From the NCBI GenBank assembly GCA_025362975.1, contig JANYES010000005.1:86592-150591 (forward strand): 64,000 nucleotides of DNA, given 5' to 3'. This stretch comes from Alphaproteobacteria bacterium (GTDB lineage Bacteria; Pseudomonadota; Alphaproteobacteria; Rickettsiales; SXRF01). Below, piece by piece: positions 18,101 to 27,350 of the stretch. Under the pieces are notes generated by a model, which ran no database searches, was not told the DNA's origin, and saw nothing but the letters and a program-made list of their open reading frames with translations. The first letter of the stretch is position 1. Each line of letters starts with the position of its first letter. The translations under genes and the position numbers were made by a program.

Positions 18101-19132
18101 TTACTGCACCGGATTTCTTGTTTCGCCAGCCCGCGCCGGGGAAGACCAGCCGCGCACATTCTGCTCCTGCAACCGCTTAACGATCATTTCGGAAAAATAT
18201 CGCCCGCCCCTTGCTTTAAGATGCCGGCTGTCGCCGAAATACCGCCACGATAAAGCGGTCATTTGAGGCGTCAGCAAATGAACGTTAGGGTATTGTTGCA
18301 CAAGCTCCTGCAGGTAGGCCTGATAGGCTTTTATCACATCGGGTTTGACCTTGTCGATTGTGATATCGCTAAAGGGGGTAATTACCAGGTAAATATCGAT
18401 CTTTTTTTCGGCAAATAGACCAATCATCTTGCGTAAATAGTAGTCGTTGAGTGTTTGCGGCACGAATTGATCATAGGTCACCAGCTGGTCCAATTCCTGC
18501 GACCCGCCGCTGGGGATGTATTCCATTTCGCCGCGTTTAACATAAGCTTTCTTTAAAGCGGGGCGGCTGTTGTGACCATTGATAAAAACGTCTTTTGTCT
18601 CTTTCAAATAATAAGGCGGGAATTTGTTTGCGTACGCCCATTCGAGCAGCATAATATCCACATCGTAAGGGTAGGTTTTCGGATAGTATTCAAGTCGGGC
18701 GTCGCGCATATAAGCGCGGAACTCGTCAAAATCGCTCCAGCTGTAATTGCCGTAATGCTGGATGTACATTTCTAAAAAAGGCCGCGCCATCATCATCGTG
18801 CGCGGGTTGTATGACAAAATAACGGATTGCGGCAGGTTCGGGCAGGCCATCGCTTTTTTTGCCAGGAAATATGAAGTCACTGGCGTTCCGCTTCCCTGAG
18901 CCAGATTCACCACCGAGCTGCCAAGTATGGATGGACGCAGGGCATACGCAGCCGACGAGTCGCCGAAGATGCTGAGTGTTCCAAGATTGCACTGGCGCAC
19001 TAGTTCGGATTTTGATAGCGTCATTGCCTCGTAATCTTCCAGCCAGATCGGATCGGTCTGCAGCAACCAGCACCACATCGCGCTGAACAGCAGGATAAAG
19101 GAGCCAAAAAATCCCTTGGCAAAACGCCCCAT
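18101..19132 (-). CDS. Membrane-anchored SGNH-like protein (O-acetylation partner)
   Basis: A 343-residue protein with an N-terminal signal anchor (KGFFGSFILLFSAMWCW) and an SGNH-like catalytic pattern: SIFGDSSAAYALRP (nucleophile Ser in GDS) and, near the C-terminus, GDSRHLKA (Asp and His). Proteins of this AlgX/DltD-like kind act outside the membrane with an MBOAT acyltransferase, and the MBOAT gene is four genes upstream. A longer frame opens at 19204; I prefer ATG 19132 because the longer N-terminus is basic, would precede the signal anchor and lies inside the upstream gene. The C-terminal tail SSPARAGETRNPVQ looks like a translated dispersed palindromic repeat rather than part of the fold. 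Confidence 0.75.
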   Translation of the reverse strand: MGRFAKGFFGSFILLFSAMWCWLLQTDPIWLEDYEAMTLSKSELVRQCNLGTLSIFGDSSAAYALRPSILGSSVVNLAQGSGTPVTSYFLAKKAMACPNLPQSVILSYNPRTMMMARPFLEMYIQHYGNYSWSDFDEFRAYMRDARLEYYPKTYPYDVDIMLLEWAYANKFPPYYLKETKDVFINGHNSRPALKKAYVKRGEMEYIPSGGSQELDQLVTYDQFVPQTLNDYYLRKMIGLFAEKKIDIYLVITPFSDITIDKVKPDVIKAYQAYLQELVQQYPNVHLLTPQMTALSWRYFGDSRHLKARGGRYFSEMIVKRLQEQNVRGWSSPARAGETRNPVQ

Positions 19133-19136
19133 ATGA

Positions 19137-19526
19137 CTAGCGCTGCTCAAATAAACGCTCCGCCTGCCAGTCGGAAATATACGGATAACCCTCGACCTTC
19201 GCATCGTTGATGCATAACGCGGAAACGCCTGGACCTGTCAATCGCCCGATAAAATTCTGGTGGTCGGAATCGTGCATCTGGTTTTCAGGTGTGGTCGGTA
19301 AATCGGTAAGCAATAGATGGAAATTAGGATATTTATCTGCATAGCGCTGCAAATGTGCCTTGTACTCCATTACGAATTGCGGGTCCAGCATCGCTTTCGA
19401 TTCCTTGCTAATCGGCATCAGAACAAAATAAGCCAGCGGATGTTGCAGTAAATACACCCACAACGCGCTGTACGCCCCGGCGAACGCCAGTAACAAGCCA
19501 TAACAGAAGCGGCGCGCGGATGTCAT
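19137..19526 (-). CDS. Internally deleted SGNH-like paralogue
   Basis: A 129-residue protein. Residues 1-32 match the N-terminal anchor of the 356-residue neighbour (CWVYINAHPLSLF versus LWVYLLQHPLAYF), and residues 33-129 match its C-terminal end (MPLNQASKDAL versus MPISKESKAML; HLLLPDYP versus HLLLTDLP; DPDHQNF versus DSDHQNF; AKVEGYPY in both). The middle 220 or so residues, including the GDS nucleophile block, are missing without breaking the frame. It keeps the Asp/His block but cannot have the usual catalytic serine. It starts with an ATGA overlap with its neighbour, so it is still coupled. Either a decayed duplicate or a non-catalytic variant. Confidence 0.7.
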   Translation of the reverse strand: MTSARRFCYGLLLAFAGAYSALWVYLLQHPLAYFVLMPISKESKAMLDPQFVMEYKAHLQRYADKYPNFHLLLTDLPTTPENQMHDSDHQNFIGRLTGPGVSALCINDAKVEGYPYISDWQAERLFEQR

Positions 19527-20593
19527 TTCTTTATGTTTACCGTGTCTTTTCTGCCTGCCTGCGGGTCGGCGGCATAAGGGTATCCTTCGACTTTAGCCTC
19601 GTTGAGAATGGTGCGGAATTGTTTGGACCAGACAACGGCCCCCTGGAAATTCTGGTGGTCGGGGTCAAGGAAATACTGGTCCGGCTGCACAGGGTAATCA
19701 GGCAGCAGTAAATGAAACCCCGGATAGCGGTCGGTATATTGTTTCAGGTAAGCTTTGTAATCGGCCACCAGTGTCGGCGACAGCGCATCTTTGGAGGCCT
19801 GGTTCAGGGGCATCATAGCGAAGTATACCGAGATATGATGCGACGTCAGAAGCGCAAGCGTACGGTCGAAATAATCGTCGAAATAAGGCTCTTGTTTTGA
19901 ATGCGTGAAGGCTGTCACCGGCGCGAGGCCCTGGATATTAGCGGTGGCGTATCCATTAAGAAACAGCGGGAACGCGCCATTCGTCGTGTACATCTCATCG
20001 TAAAGCGGCTGGTTTATTGCTTCTAGCCCGAAGCGTTTGCCTTCATACAGATTGTGGAAATAATAAGCCGGGAAGCGCGTGGCATAGCCGAATTCCCTCA
20101 GCCTCAGCTCAAGGTCGCCGGGCGTTTCCTGCCCGAGGAAATTATAGCCGAACCGTCGCACGTTATAGCGGATTTCTTCCATATCGGAGAAATCGTAACG
20201 CCCGTAACGCATTATGCTTTCCAGCATTGGGTAGCGGTAATCCCAATGACCGAAAAACGCGTTGTTGCCATAGGAAATGATAATCGCTTTTGGCGGGTGG
20301 GGGCAATTTACCAGCTGGCGGGCAAAATGGTAGCTTTGCACCTGCCCGCCCGACGGCAGCGCGAGGTTGGTGACGCCGGGATCAATATAAGTGGGGTCGA
20401 AACCAAGCGCAGCGCGCGAATCCCCAAGGATAACAAGCCTGCCAGTATGGCATTCATGTGCCATCGAGGCCTTGGCGTAGAACACAACGTCCTCGCCGTG
20501 GAACAGGCTTAGCGGATGAGCATTGATATATACCCAGCATCCTCCTATCATGGCGACTATCGTTCCTAAGAACGTTGCGTTGAAACGTTTCAT
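19523..20593 (-). CDS. Membrane-anchored SGNH-like protein
   Basis: A 356-residue protein with an N-terminal membrane anchor (FLGTIVAMIGGCWVYI) and SGNH-type motifs: VILGDSRAALGFDP with the nucleophile Ser near residue 60, IISYGNNAFFG near 100 (oxyanion Asn), and FLDPDHQNF near 325 with Asp and His. It starts five bases after the MBOAT gene stop. It is the most likely direct partner of that MBOAT in O-acylation of an extracytoplasmic glycan; this follows from known AlgI/AlgJ/AlgX-type pairs. Confidence 0.8.
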   Translation of the reverse strand: MKRFNATFLGTIVAMIGGCWVYINAHPLSLFHGEDVVFYAKASMAHECHTGRLVILGDSRAALGFDPTYIDPGVTNLALPSGGQVQSYHFARQLVNCPHPPKAIIISYGNNAFFGHWDYRYPMLESIMRYGRYDFSDMEEIRYNVRRFGYNFLGQETPGDLELRLREFGYATRFPAYYFHNLYEGKRFGLEAINQPLYDEMYTTNGAFPLFLNGYATANIQGLAPVTAFTHSKQEPYFDDYFDRTLALLTSHHISVYFAMMPLNQASKDALSPTLVADYKAYLKQYTDRYPGFHLLLPDYPVQPDQYFLDPDHQNFQGAVVWSKQFRTILNEAKVEGYPYAADPQAGRKDTVNIKK

Positions 20594-20598
20594 ACTGG

Positions 20599-22224
20599 TC
20601 AGAATTTAAAATAAACAAACGGCTGAGGCTCGTAAAAGACCTGCAGATATGCGTAGACCGCGACCAGGCCGAACACGATCCCAAGCAGCATCCCCGGCTT
20701 GCGCCTGCACCATGCTGGCGCCGGATTGCGCGGCAGCGTCAGTGACGGCTCGCAGGTCTCAAAGACCTGCAGCACGTTGGGCAGCGTCAGCACCAGCGCC
20801 CAGGTGACGATGAGTGTCAGCATATTCGGAATACCAAGCTTCCAGAAATGGAGCACTTCGTCCAGGTTATAAAACCAAAAGCCCATGTAGCGTTCCACTA
20901 CGCCCCACTGCGAATTAAAATTCATATCGGAGGGGCTGGCAGCGGTAAGCCCCGACATGCTGCCCAGCATTGCCAGCGCGTTTTGCGTGTTAGAGCTACG
21001 GAAGAATACATAGCTTATCAGCACGCAGCCGATCGTCAGCACGGATTTAACCACTGCAATTGACGCGTGACCATACCACTCACGGGTGCGGCCCTTAACC
21101 TTGGGGAAGAAATTGCGCCACAGGTGGTTCACGGTCAGGAACACGCCATGCAGCAGGCCGAACCACAGGAAGTTAATACCCGCCCCATGCCAGATACCGG
21201 CGAGCGTCATTGTGGTGATGGTTGGGAACGCAATCATCCTGGTAAATCCGCCCGGCGTCAACGACGCTTGGCGCGGCGTTATGCCGCGTTTTGCCAAATA
21301 GCGCGCTACATGAAGCGCAATCGGCGCATAAATATATAGCGCCAGATATCGTGTCAGCGTCATATGCCAGCGCTGCCAGAATTCAATCATGCTCGTGGCT
21401 TTGTACGGCGAGTCGAAATTCGCTGGGAAGCGCATGTTGAACATCAGCGCCAGCCCGATAGCCATGTCTGTATAACCTGAAAAATCGAAATAAATCTGCA
21501 GCGCGAAACTGAGTATCGCCGTCCAGGCCTGCCCGACTGATAGTTGCGGCACATGGCTGAACAACACATTCGTGGTAATCATGAATTCATCGGCGAGCAC
21601 GACTTTTTTAAACAAGCCGATAAAGAAAATCGCCAGTCCCACCACGACATTATCACCGTTGAAACGGTACGTGGCGGGATTCAGGAACTGCGGCAGCATC
21701 TCGCGGTGATGCAGGATCGGCCCGGCGATCAAATGCGGAAAGAAGGTGACGAAGAGCGCATAATCGAGGAAGCTGTCTTTTTTTGCCAGCCCCGCTTTCG
21801 CATCGATCAAATAGCCGATTTGAGTGAAGGTAAAAAACGAAATGCCCAGAGGCAGCGCAATGCTTTGCGGATCAAGCGACAGATGCACGCCTATGCTGTC
21901 CAGGGTCGGCAGCAGCGCACCCAGATATTTATAGTAACAAAGCACTAGCAAATTAGCGCTGATTCCGCCCGCCAGCAGCCAATTCTGGAGTTTTCCCCGC
22001 CCGGTTAACAGCGACAACGCCCTGCCCATCACGTGATTGCAGACGATCGAAATGATCAGCAACGACACGTAGGTCGAATCCCACCAGCCGTAAAACAGCA
22101 GCGACACCACCACCAGCCACGCCACCGCCAGCCTTCTTCCGATCATCGAAAAAATGCGGAATCCCAGCCAGGACATGGGCAGGAACGCCATGATAAAGAC
22201 CAGCGAATTAAACAGCATAAGCAA
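20599..22224 (-). CDS. MBOAT-family membrane O-acyltransferase (AlgI-like)
   Basis: A 541-residue polytopic protein. Family landmarks are visible: LLFYGWW near the N-terminus, FTFTQIGYLIDAKAG, FPHLIAGPILHH, DFSGYTDMAIG, FWQRWHMTLTRYL, and GIWHGAGINFLWFGLLHG, where the last His is the expected catalytic residue. MBOAT proteins of this kind pass acyl groups across the inner membrane to glycans together with SGNH partners, which are encoded directly downstream. It is the first gene of the minus-strand operon and is read away from the 22225-22338 promoter region. Confidence 0.92.
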   Translation of the reverse strand: MLMLFNSLVFIMAFLPMSWLGFRIFSMIGRRLAVAWLVVVSLLFYGWWDSTYVSLLIISIVCNHVMGRALSLLTGRGKLQNWLLAGGISANLLVLCYYKYLGALLPTLDSIGVHLSLDPQSIALPLGISFFTFTQIGYLIDAKAGLAKKDSFLDYALFVTFFPHLIAGPILHHREMLPQFLNPATYRFNGDNVVVGLAIFFIGLFKKVVLADEFMITTNVLFSHVPQLSVGQAWTAILSFALQIYFDFSGYTDMAIGLALMFNMRFPANFDSPYKATSMIEFWQRWHMTLTRYLALYIYAPIALHVARYLAKRGITPRQASLTPGGFTRMIAFPTITTMTLAGIWHGAGINFLWFGLLHGVFLTVNHLWRNFFPKVKGRTREWYGHASIAVVKSVLTIGCVLISYVFFRSSNTQNALAMLGSMSGLTAASPSDMNFNSQWGVVERYMGFWFYNLDEVLHFWKLGIPNMLTLIVTWALVLTLPNVLQVFETCEPSLTLPRNPAPAWCRRKPGMLLGIVFGLVAVYAYLQVFYEPQPFVYFKF

Positions 22225-22338
22225 CGTCTAAAGGTGTCATCCTTTTGATTTATCCCAAGCCCCCCGAAAAAACAATTGTATTTTTGCCGCTTACCTCTAA
22301 ATTCTGCAAGTGACTCAACGCCCTAAGCTGAAAGCTCA
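22225..22338. promoter_or_regulatory. Divergent promoter region between the two glycan operons
   Basis: This 114-base gap separates the start of the minus-strand operon and the start of the plus-strand operon, so promoters for both should lie here. On the + strand a weak match is TTGTAT (22276-22281), 16 bases, TAAATT (22298-22303), 36 bases before ATG 22339. I see no clear operator. Confidence 0.4.
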
Positions 22339-24681
22339 ATGCTGCGAAAATATCCCGGACGTCTTTTCCTACTTTGCTTACTGCTGGCGGCGCTGGCGTG
22401 GTGGGGAACGATTCCTTATTTGTGCTGCACACAGATCAGCTACCCGCGCGACGGCGACACATCGTCTTACGTCAAGCTGCCTTTCTTCGAAACCAGTTCG
22501 GACAACACAGCGCAGTTCAACGTCAGCGCATCTTTGTACTACTGGCCGTTCCAGTCTGGCGAGCTGTGGATAAGGCCTGACGACTGCGTCGATCAAATCC
22601 GCATCAACGGCCATCTTGTCGACGACAAGCTTATCAAATCCCAGTCTTACTGTTCCGACGCCAACCTCAACACCCGCGTTCATCTCGACATCACGCCCTA
22701 CCTTCGCCCCGGGCAGAACGATCTTGGAATACAGTTCAGCGATAAGGGCGGCGGATACGGGCTTGACGCGGGCATCAGCCGTAGCGCCGGGGTCATCACC
22801 GTTACTACCGCTTTGTTAGCGTTCGCCTTGTTTCTCCTCTACCGCCTGAGCACAGTCAGCGGCCTATTGCTTAAAACCGCCGCCCTGCTGGGCAAGCGCA
22901 AACCCGCCGCCGCCTGCGTCGGGTTTGCGATCATTTCGTTGACCAGCTTGTATCTCTGGCCGATTCTTTCGACTGGCCTATGGTATTTTTCACATGCGCA
23001 GGATAGCTACCTCTATGAAATGGAACAGTTCAAGGACAGCATTTCGCATGGCATCCTCTATCCACGCTGGCTGCCGCGCCTCGAAGGCGGCTACGGCTAC
23101 ACCACGTTTCTGTTCGTAGCACCCGGCCTTTTTTATCTGACCTTGCCATTTTCTTACCTGTTCTCCGATGTGACGCACGCTTTCTATGTCTCCATATTCC
23201 TGATTACTGCGCTGGGCCTTACCGGCGCCTATGTGCTATCGCGCCTGTGGTGCGGAAGGCTTGCCAGCGTGCTTTGCCTGACACTGTTTTTGATGACGCA
23301 TTACGTCTCCATCAATCTTTTTCCGCGCGGCGACGTGACCGAATTCGCTGGCATGATGCTTGGGCCGTGGCTGCTGTTCTTCTTCATCCGCCTGACCACT
23401 GGCATCGAAACCCGAGCCGTTAAAACTGTCGATATCATTGGCCTTACGGCGACAATTTTTGCGCTTATCGTCATGCATCCGCTGGTTTTCCTTTACAGCG
23501 CCATCCCCGGTGCGTTCCTACTCGTGGGCAAGTTTATCGAAAGCCGCCATGAGCGCAGCATTCTTATCCTGCCAGTGCTTTGTTTGGCCGTCGCTTTCAT
23601 CCTCGGCAGCCCCTATTGGTATACCGCCATGCAAATGAAAGCTTATATCAATCAGGGCGGCGTGTTCATTTCCGATACCGCTAAAGACCTGCCGGATTTA
23701 TTCAACGGTTACTTTGATCCCGGCGCGCTGCAACTTGTACTCGCCATGCTTGGCTGGCTGACCGTTCGCCGCAGCCCGTTCATGCTCTCGGCCTGTCTTG
23801 CGCATTTCGCGTTGCTGTTCATGCTCACCAGCTATTCCGATGATATCTGGCACCTTGAAACGCCACTGAAATATTCGCAGTTTCCATGGCGCATCAACTC
23901 GGTACTGGCGGTCGTGCAACTGCTGGGCATGATTCAGTTCATGCGTTTCGCCTGCGCCCGCATGGACATCCACATCCATAACGCTTCCAGACGTTTAGTA
24001 TTGTTGGCTGTAGCTCCGTCGCTGGTTGTTTTTTTTACGCTCTACAGCGTCGATATCAAGCACATGCTCGTCGAGCGCAAAGAACCTTACCAGATCTGGG
24101 GCACAATGGATTACCCTAAGCACAAGGACGAATGGGAGCACCACGAATTCATCTATGCGGGCGTTTACAAAGAATTCTTCCCGCTCACCGCTAACTATGA
24201 AGGCCTGCCAAACCGCCTGCTCGCGCCCGTGCCAATGGTGCAGGACGCCAGCCAGGCTGGCATCCTCGTCATGAATGGTGACTCCACCAACCACCGGATC
24301 CATTTTACCGCCAATGTGCCAGCAGGCCCGCACATGCCGTCAGTGGTCATCAACCAGATGGATTTTCCCGGTTGGAAAGTCACTGTCAACGCCCGCACTG
24401 CATTGTATACGGCCGATGCCAATTTCCACCTTGACCAGCCCAGCTGGTATCATGACGAGCATGGCCGCATTACCGTAACCTTTCCCGAACCCGGCATCTA
24501 CGAAGTCAATGCATGGTATGACGGCCCGCCGAAGTGGCAGTGGCGCAACATTGCTATGATCGGCTGCTTAGCGCTGCTCGTACGCGCACTGCGCCGCCAG
24601 ACCGCAATCGCCAATGAACCCGCCGCGCCGCTGCGTCGTCCTAACATCAAGACGGGCAGGAGCGAAATTGCTAATAAGTAG
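22339..24681 (+). CDS. One-module PTPS-related / YfhO-like membrane protein
   Basis: A 780-residue membrane protein. After an N-terminal membrane segment comes an extracytoplasmic beta-rich part (about residues 35-140), then about ten membrane segments, then a C-terminal extracytoplasmic domain and a last segment near 755. The first loop after the second segment (AQDSYLYEMEQFKDSISHGILYPRW) resembles the first loop of the modules in the 1962-residue protein, and PGWKVTVN near the C-terminus parallels PGMSILVN there. It is probably a GT-C-type glycosyltransferase or a glycan-modifying membrane protein; the substrate is unknown. It opens the plus-strand sugar operon. Confidence 0.75.
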   Translation: MLRKYPGRLFLLCLLLAALAWWGTIPYLCCTQISYPRDGDTSSYVKLPFFETSSDNTAQFNVSASLYYWPFQSGELWIRPDDCVDQIRINGHLVDDKLIKSQSYCSDANLNTRVHLDITPYLRPGQNDLGIQFSDKGGGYGLDAGISRSAGVITVTTALLAFALFLLYRLSTVSGLLLKTAALLGKRKPAAACVGFAIISLTSLYLWPILSTGLWYFSHAQDSYLYEMEQFKDSISHGILYPRWLPRLEGGYGYTTFLFVAPGLFYLTLPFSYLFSDVTHAFYVSIFLITALGLTGAYVLSRLWCGRLASVLCLTLFLMTHYVSINLFPRGDVTEFAGMMLGPWLLFFFIRLTTGIETRAVKTVDIIGLTATIFALIVMHPLVFLYSAIPGAFLLVGKFIESRHERSILILPVLCLAVAFILGSPYWYTAMQMKAYINQGGVFISDTAKDLPDLFNGYFDPGALQLVLAMLGWLTVRRSPFMLSACLAHFALLFMLTSYSDDIWHLETPLKYSQFPWRINSVLAVVQLLGMIQFMRFACARMDIHIHNASRRLVLLAVAPSLVVFFTLYSVDIKHMLVERKEPYQIWGTMDYPKHKDEWEHHEFIYAGVYKEFFPLTANYEGLPNRLLAPVPMVQDASQAGILVMNGDSTNHRIHFTANVPAGPHMPSVVINQMDFPGWKVTVNARTALYTADANFHLDQPSWYHDEHGRITVTFPEPGIYEVNAWYDGPPKWQWRNIAMIGCLALLVRALRRQTAIANEPAAPLRRPNIKTGRSEIANK

Positions 24682-24739
24682 ACAAAAAAACAATAGTGCC
24701 ATATGAATGAATCCTAACTATTTCAGGGGCGCATTTCAC

Positions 24740-25450
24740 ATGAACCATTTACGCATTAAACTTTTCATGGATGGTGCCGAGCTGAAAGACATGCAGTCTT
24801 TCGCCAAACTGCCCCACATCAAAGGTTTTACCACCAACCCAAGCCTGCTGAAAAAATCCGGCATCACCGATTATCCGGGCTTCGCTAAGGAAGCGCTGGG
24901 CTATGCCAACGGCTTGCCGGTGTCGTTCGAAGTGCTCGCCGACGACTTTGCCGTGATGGAAAAAGAAGCGCGCCTGATCGCCTCGTGGGGCGCCAACGCC
25001 TACATCAAAATCCCGATCACCAACAGCGTCGGCGAATCCTCCATCCCGCTCATTAAAAAGCTTTCCAAGGAAGGCGCCAGCCTTAACATCACGGCGCTCA
25101 TGACCGTCGAGCAGGTGAAGGACGTGGCGGCCGCCATCGACCCTAACGCCAACACCGTAGTTTCCGTCTTTGCCGGGCGCATCGCCGACACCGGGCGCGA
25201 CCCCGTGCCCGTCATGGCGCAATGCGTTGAAATTTTGAAACCCAACAAAAAAGCCGAGCTGCTCTGGGCCTCACCGCGCGAATTGCTTAACGTCTACCAT
25301 GCAGAATCCTGCGGCTGCCAAATCATCACCGCCACGCCCGACATCCTTAACAAGCTGTCGCTGGCGAATAAAGACCTCAACGAATTCTCACTCGAAACCG
25401 TGCAGATGTTCCGTCGCGACACGCTGGCGGCCGGCCTGACATTGGTTTAG
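24740..25450 (+). CDS. Transaldolase-like aldolase
   Basis: A 236-residue protein of the short transaldolase / fructose-6-phosphate aldolase type. KLFMDGAEL, GFTTNPSLLKKSG, NAYIKIPITN with the Schiff-base Lys90, LNITALMTVEQV and VSVFAGRIADTGRDP follow the family order. The frame is open from ATG 24707, but AGGGG ten bases before ATG 24740 and the usual family N-terminus favour 24740. A transaldolase can form sedoheptulose 7-phosphate, the starting point of the heptose genes 5 kb downstream; this link is an inference. It is followed after two bases by the glycosyltransferase gene. Confidence 0.85.
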   Translation: MNHLRIKLFMDGAELKDMQSFAKLPHIKGFTTNPSLLKKSGITDYPGFAKEALGYANGLPVSFEVLADDFAVMEKEARLIASWGANAYIKIPITNSVGESSIPLIKKLSKEGASLNITALMTVEQVKDVAAAIDPNANTVVSVFAGRIADTGRDPVPVMAQCVEILKPNKKAELLWASPRELLNVYHAESCGCQIITATPDILNKLSLANKDLNEFSLETVQMFRRDTLAAGLTLV

Positions 25451-25452
25451 CC

Positions 25453-26394
25453 ATGCGCCCGCTGATTTCCGTCGTCGTCCCGGTTTACAAGGAAGAAACG
25501 AGCATCGTGCCGTTCCTGTCGCGCATCGTGCCTGTGCTGAAAAAAATCGGCGCTTACGAAATCCTCTTCTGCCTCGACCCTTCGCCGGACCGCACGCAGG
25601 AAGTCATCGAAGCGGAAGCAGCGAAAAACCCATCCATCGGCCTGATCGTCTTTTCCCGCCGCTTCGGCCAAACGGCCTGTACGATGGCTGGCATCAAACA
25701 TTCCACCGGCGACACGTGCGTCACCATCGACGTCGATTTGCAGGACCCGCCCGAGCTTATCGCCGCCATGTACGCCAAATGCAAGCAGGGTTTCGACGTC
25801 GTGCTCACCCGCCGCGCTAGCCGCAAGCGCGAATCGCCGTTCCGCAAGGTGATCGCTTACACTGGCTACCGCCTCATCCGCAAGATCGCCAATGTCGATA
25901 TCCCGCAAGACACCGGCGATTTCCGCATGGTCAGCCGTCGAGTCGTCGACGAGCTGTCGCTTTTACGCGAAGGCCACAGTTTCCTGCGCGGGCTGGTCAA
26001 CTATGTCGGTTTCCCGCACGCCATCATCGACTACGACCGCGAAGAACGTTTCGAAGGCGTAACGAAATACAACCGCTTCGTCGGCTCGATCAAAATCGGC
26101 ATCGACGGCGTCGTCGGTTTTTCTTCCGTGCCGCTCACCTTCGTGCTCTGGCTGGGGCTGTTCGTCTGCTGCATCTGCATGGCGCTCATCGTCTATACCA
26201 TCATTAACAAGCTGCTCTTCGGCGCTGCCTACCCCATCGGCATCCCGACCATGACAATCGGGCTGCTTTTCGTTGGCGGTGTGCAGCTGATTTCCACCGG
26301 CATCATCGGCGAATATATCGGCCGCATTTACGACGAAGTGCGTTCGCGTCCGAATTTTATCGTCGATAAAACCGTCAACGTCAAAAAACTATGA
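25453..26394 (+). CDS. GT2 polyprenyl-phosphate glycosyltransferase (GtrB/DPM1-like)
   Basis: A 313-residue protein. Residues 1-225 form a GT-A domain: SVVVPVYKEE, FCLDPSPDRT, SRRFGQTACTMAGI, and the metal-binding DVDLQD (93-98). QDTGDFRMVSR and KYNRF follow the GtrB pattern. Two membrane segments close the protein (about 230-258 and 265-290). Such enzymes move a sugar from a nucleotide donor to undecaprenyl phosphate, and the product feeds GT-C transferases. The giant membrane proteins of this window are obvious candidates to use it. Its stop overlaps the next ATG (ATGA). Confidence 0.9.
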   Translation: MRPLISVVVPVYKEETSIVPFLSRIVPVLKKIGAYEILFCLDPSPDRTQEVIEAEAAKNPSIGLIVFSRRFGQTACTMAGIKHSTGDTCVTIDVDLQDPPELIAAMYAKCKQGFDVVLTRRASRKRESPFRKVIAYTGYRLIRKIANVDIPQDTGDFRMVSRRVVDELSLLREGHSFLRGLVNYVGFPHAIIDYDREERFEGVTKYNRFVGSIKIGIDGVVGFSSVPLTFVLWLGLFVCCICMALIVYTIINKLLFGAAYPIGIPTMTIGLLFVGGVQLISTGIIGEYIGRIYDEVRSRPNFIVDKTVNVKKL

Positions 26395-27350
26395 CGCAGT
26401 GCTTCATCACCGGCGGCGCCGGTTTCATCGGCAGCAACCTCGCCGATCGCTTACTCGCCGACGGCCATCACGTCACCGTGTACGATAATTTCTCCACGGG
26501 CCTGCCAGCGTTTCTCACGCACGCTACGAAAAACCCGCGTTTCACTCTCGTCGAAGGCGATTTGCTCGACACCGCCAAGCTCACGAGCGCCCTCAAAGGC
26601 GCGCAGATGGTGTACCATCTTGCCGCCAACGCCGACGTGCGTTTCGGCACGCACCACCCGGAAAAAGATTTGCAGCAAAACACCATCGCCACCTTCAACG
26701 TGCTCGAAGCCATGCGCGCCAATGGCTGCATGAAAATCGCTTTTTCCTCCACCGGTTCGGTCTACGGCGAGCCGGTGGTGTTCCCAACGCCCGAAACCGC
26801 TCCCTTCCCAGTGCAAACTTCGCTCTATGGCGCATCGAAAATCGCCTGCGAAGGGCTGATCAGCGCGTACTGCGAGGGCTTTGGTTTTCAGGCATGGGTG
26901 TTCAGGTTCGTTTCCATCCTGGGCGAACGCTACACGCACGGCCATATTTTCGATTTCCTCAAAAAACTGAAAAAAGACCCCACGCAACTGGCCATTCTCG
27001 GCGACGGTAAGCAGCGCAAATCTTACCTTTATATCGGCGATTGCTTAGATGCCATCCACACCGCCGTCACGAAGGCAAGCGCACCGTATACCCTCTTCAA
27101 CCTTGGCACCGAAGAGTACATGGAAGTCAACGATTCCGTCGGCTGGATTTGCGAGAAACTAGGCGTCAAACCGGCACTTTCCTACAGTGGCGGCACGCGC
27201 GGCTGGATCGGCGACAGCCCGTTCATCTTCCTCGACACCAAGAATATACAGGCGCTTGGCTGGAAGCCCAAAGTGTCGATTCGAGACGCTGTGCTGCGCA
27301 CCGTCGACTGGCTGCAATCCAACGGCGATATTCTGGAGCAACGCGCATGA
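26391..27350 (+). CDS. NAD-dependent sugar epimerase/dehydratase (extended SDR)
   Basis: A 319-residue protein. TGGAGFIGSNLADRLL near the N-terminus binds NAD, HLAANADV follows, and the catalytic pair is in SLYGASKIACEG (YxxxK). The family includes GalE, RmlB and GDP-sugar epimerases; the sequence does not tell me which reaction is done. It is coupled to both neighbours by ATGA overlaps (26391 and 27347). With the heptose genes nearby, a nucleotide-heptose or related sugar is a reasonable substrate. Confidence 0.88.
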   Translation: MTQCFITGGAGFIGSNLADRLLADGHHVTVYDNFSTGLPAFLTHATKNPRFTLVEGDLLDTAKLTSALKGAQMVYHLAANADVRFGTHHPEKDLQQNTIATFNVLEAMRANGCMKIAFSSTGSVYGEPVVFPTPETAPFPVQTSLYGASKIACEGLISAYCEGFGFQAWVFRFVSILGERYTHGHIFDFLKKLKKDPTQLAILGDGKQRKSYLYIGDCLDAIHTAVTKASAPYTLFNLGTEEYMEVNDSVGWICEKLGVKPALSYSGGTRGWIGDSPFIFLDTKNIQALGWKPKVSIRDAVLRTVDWLQSNGDILEQRA

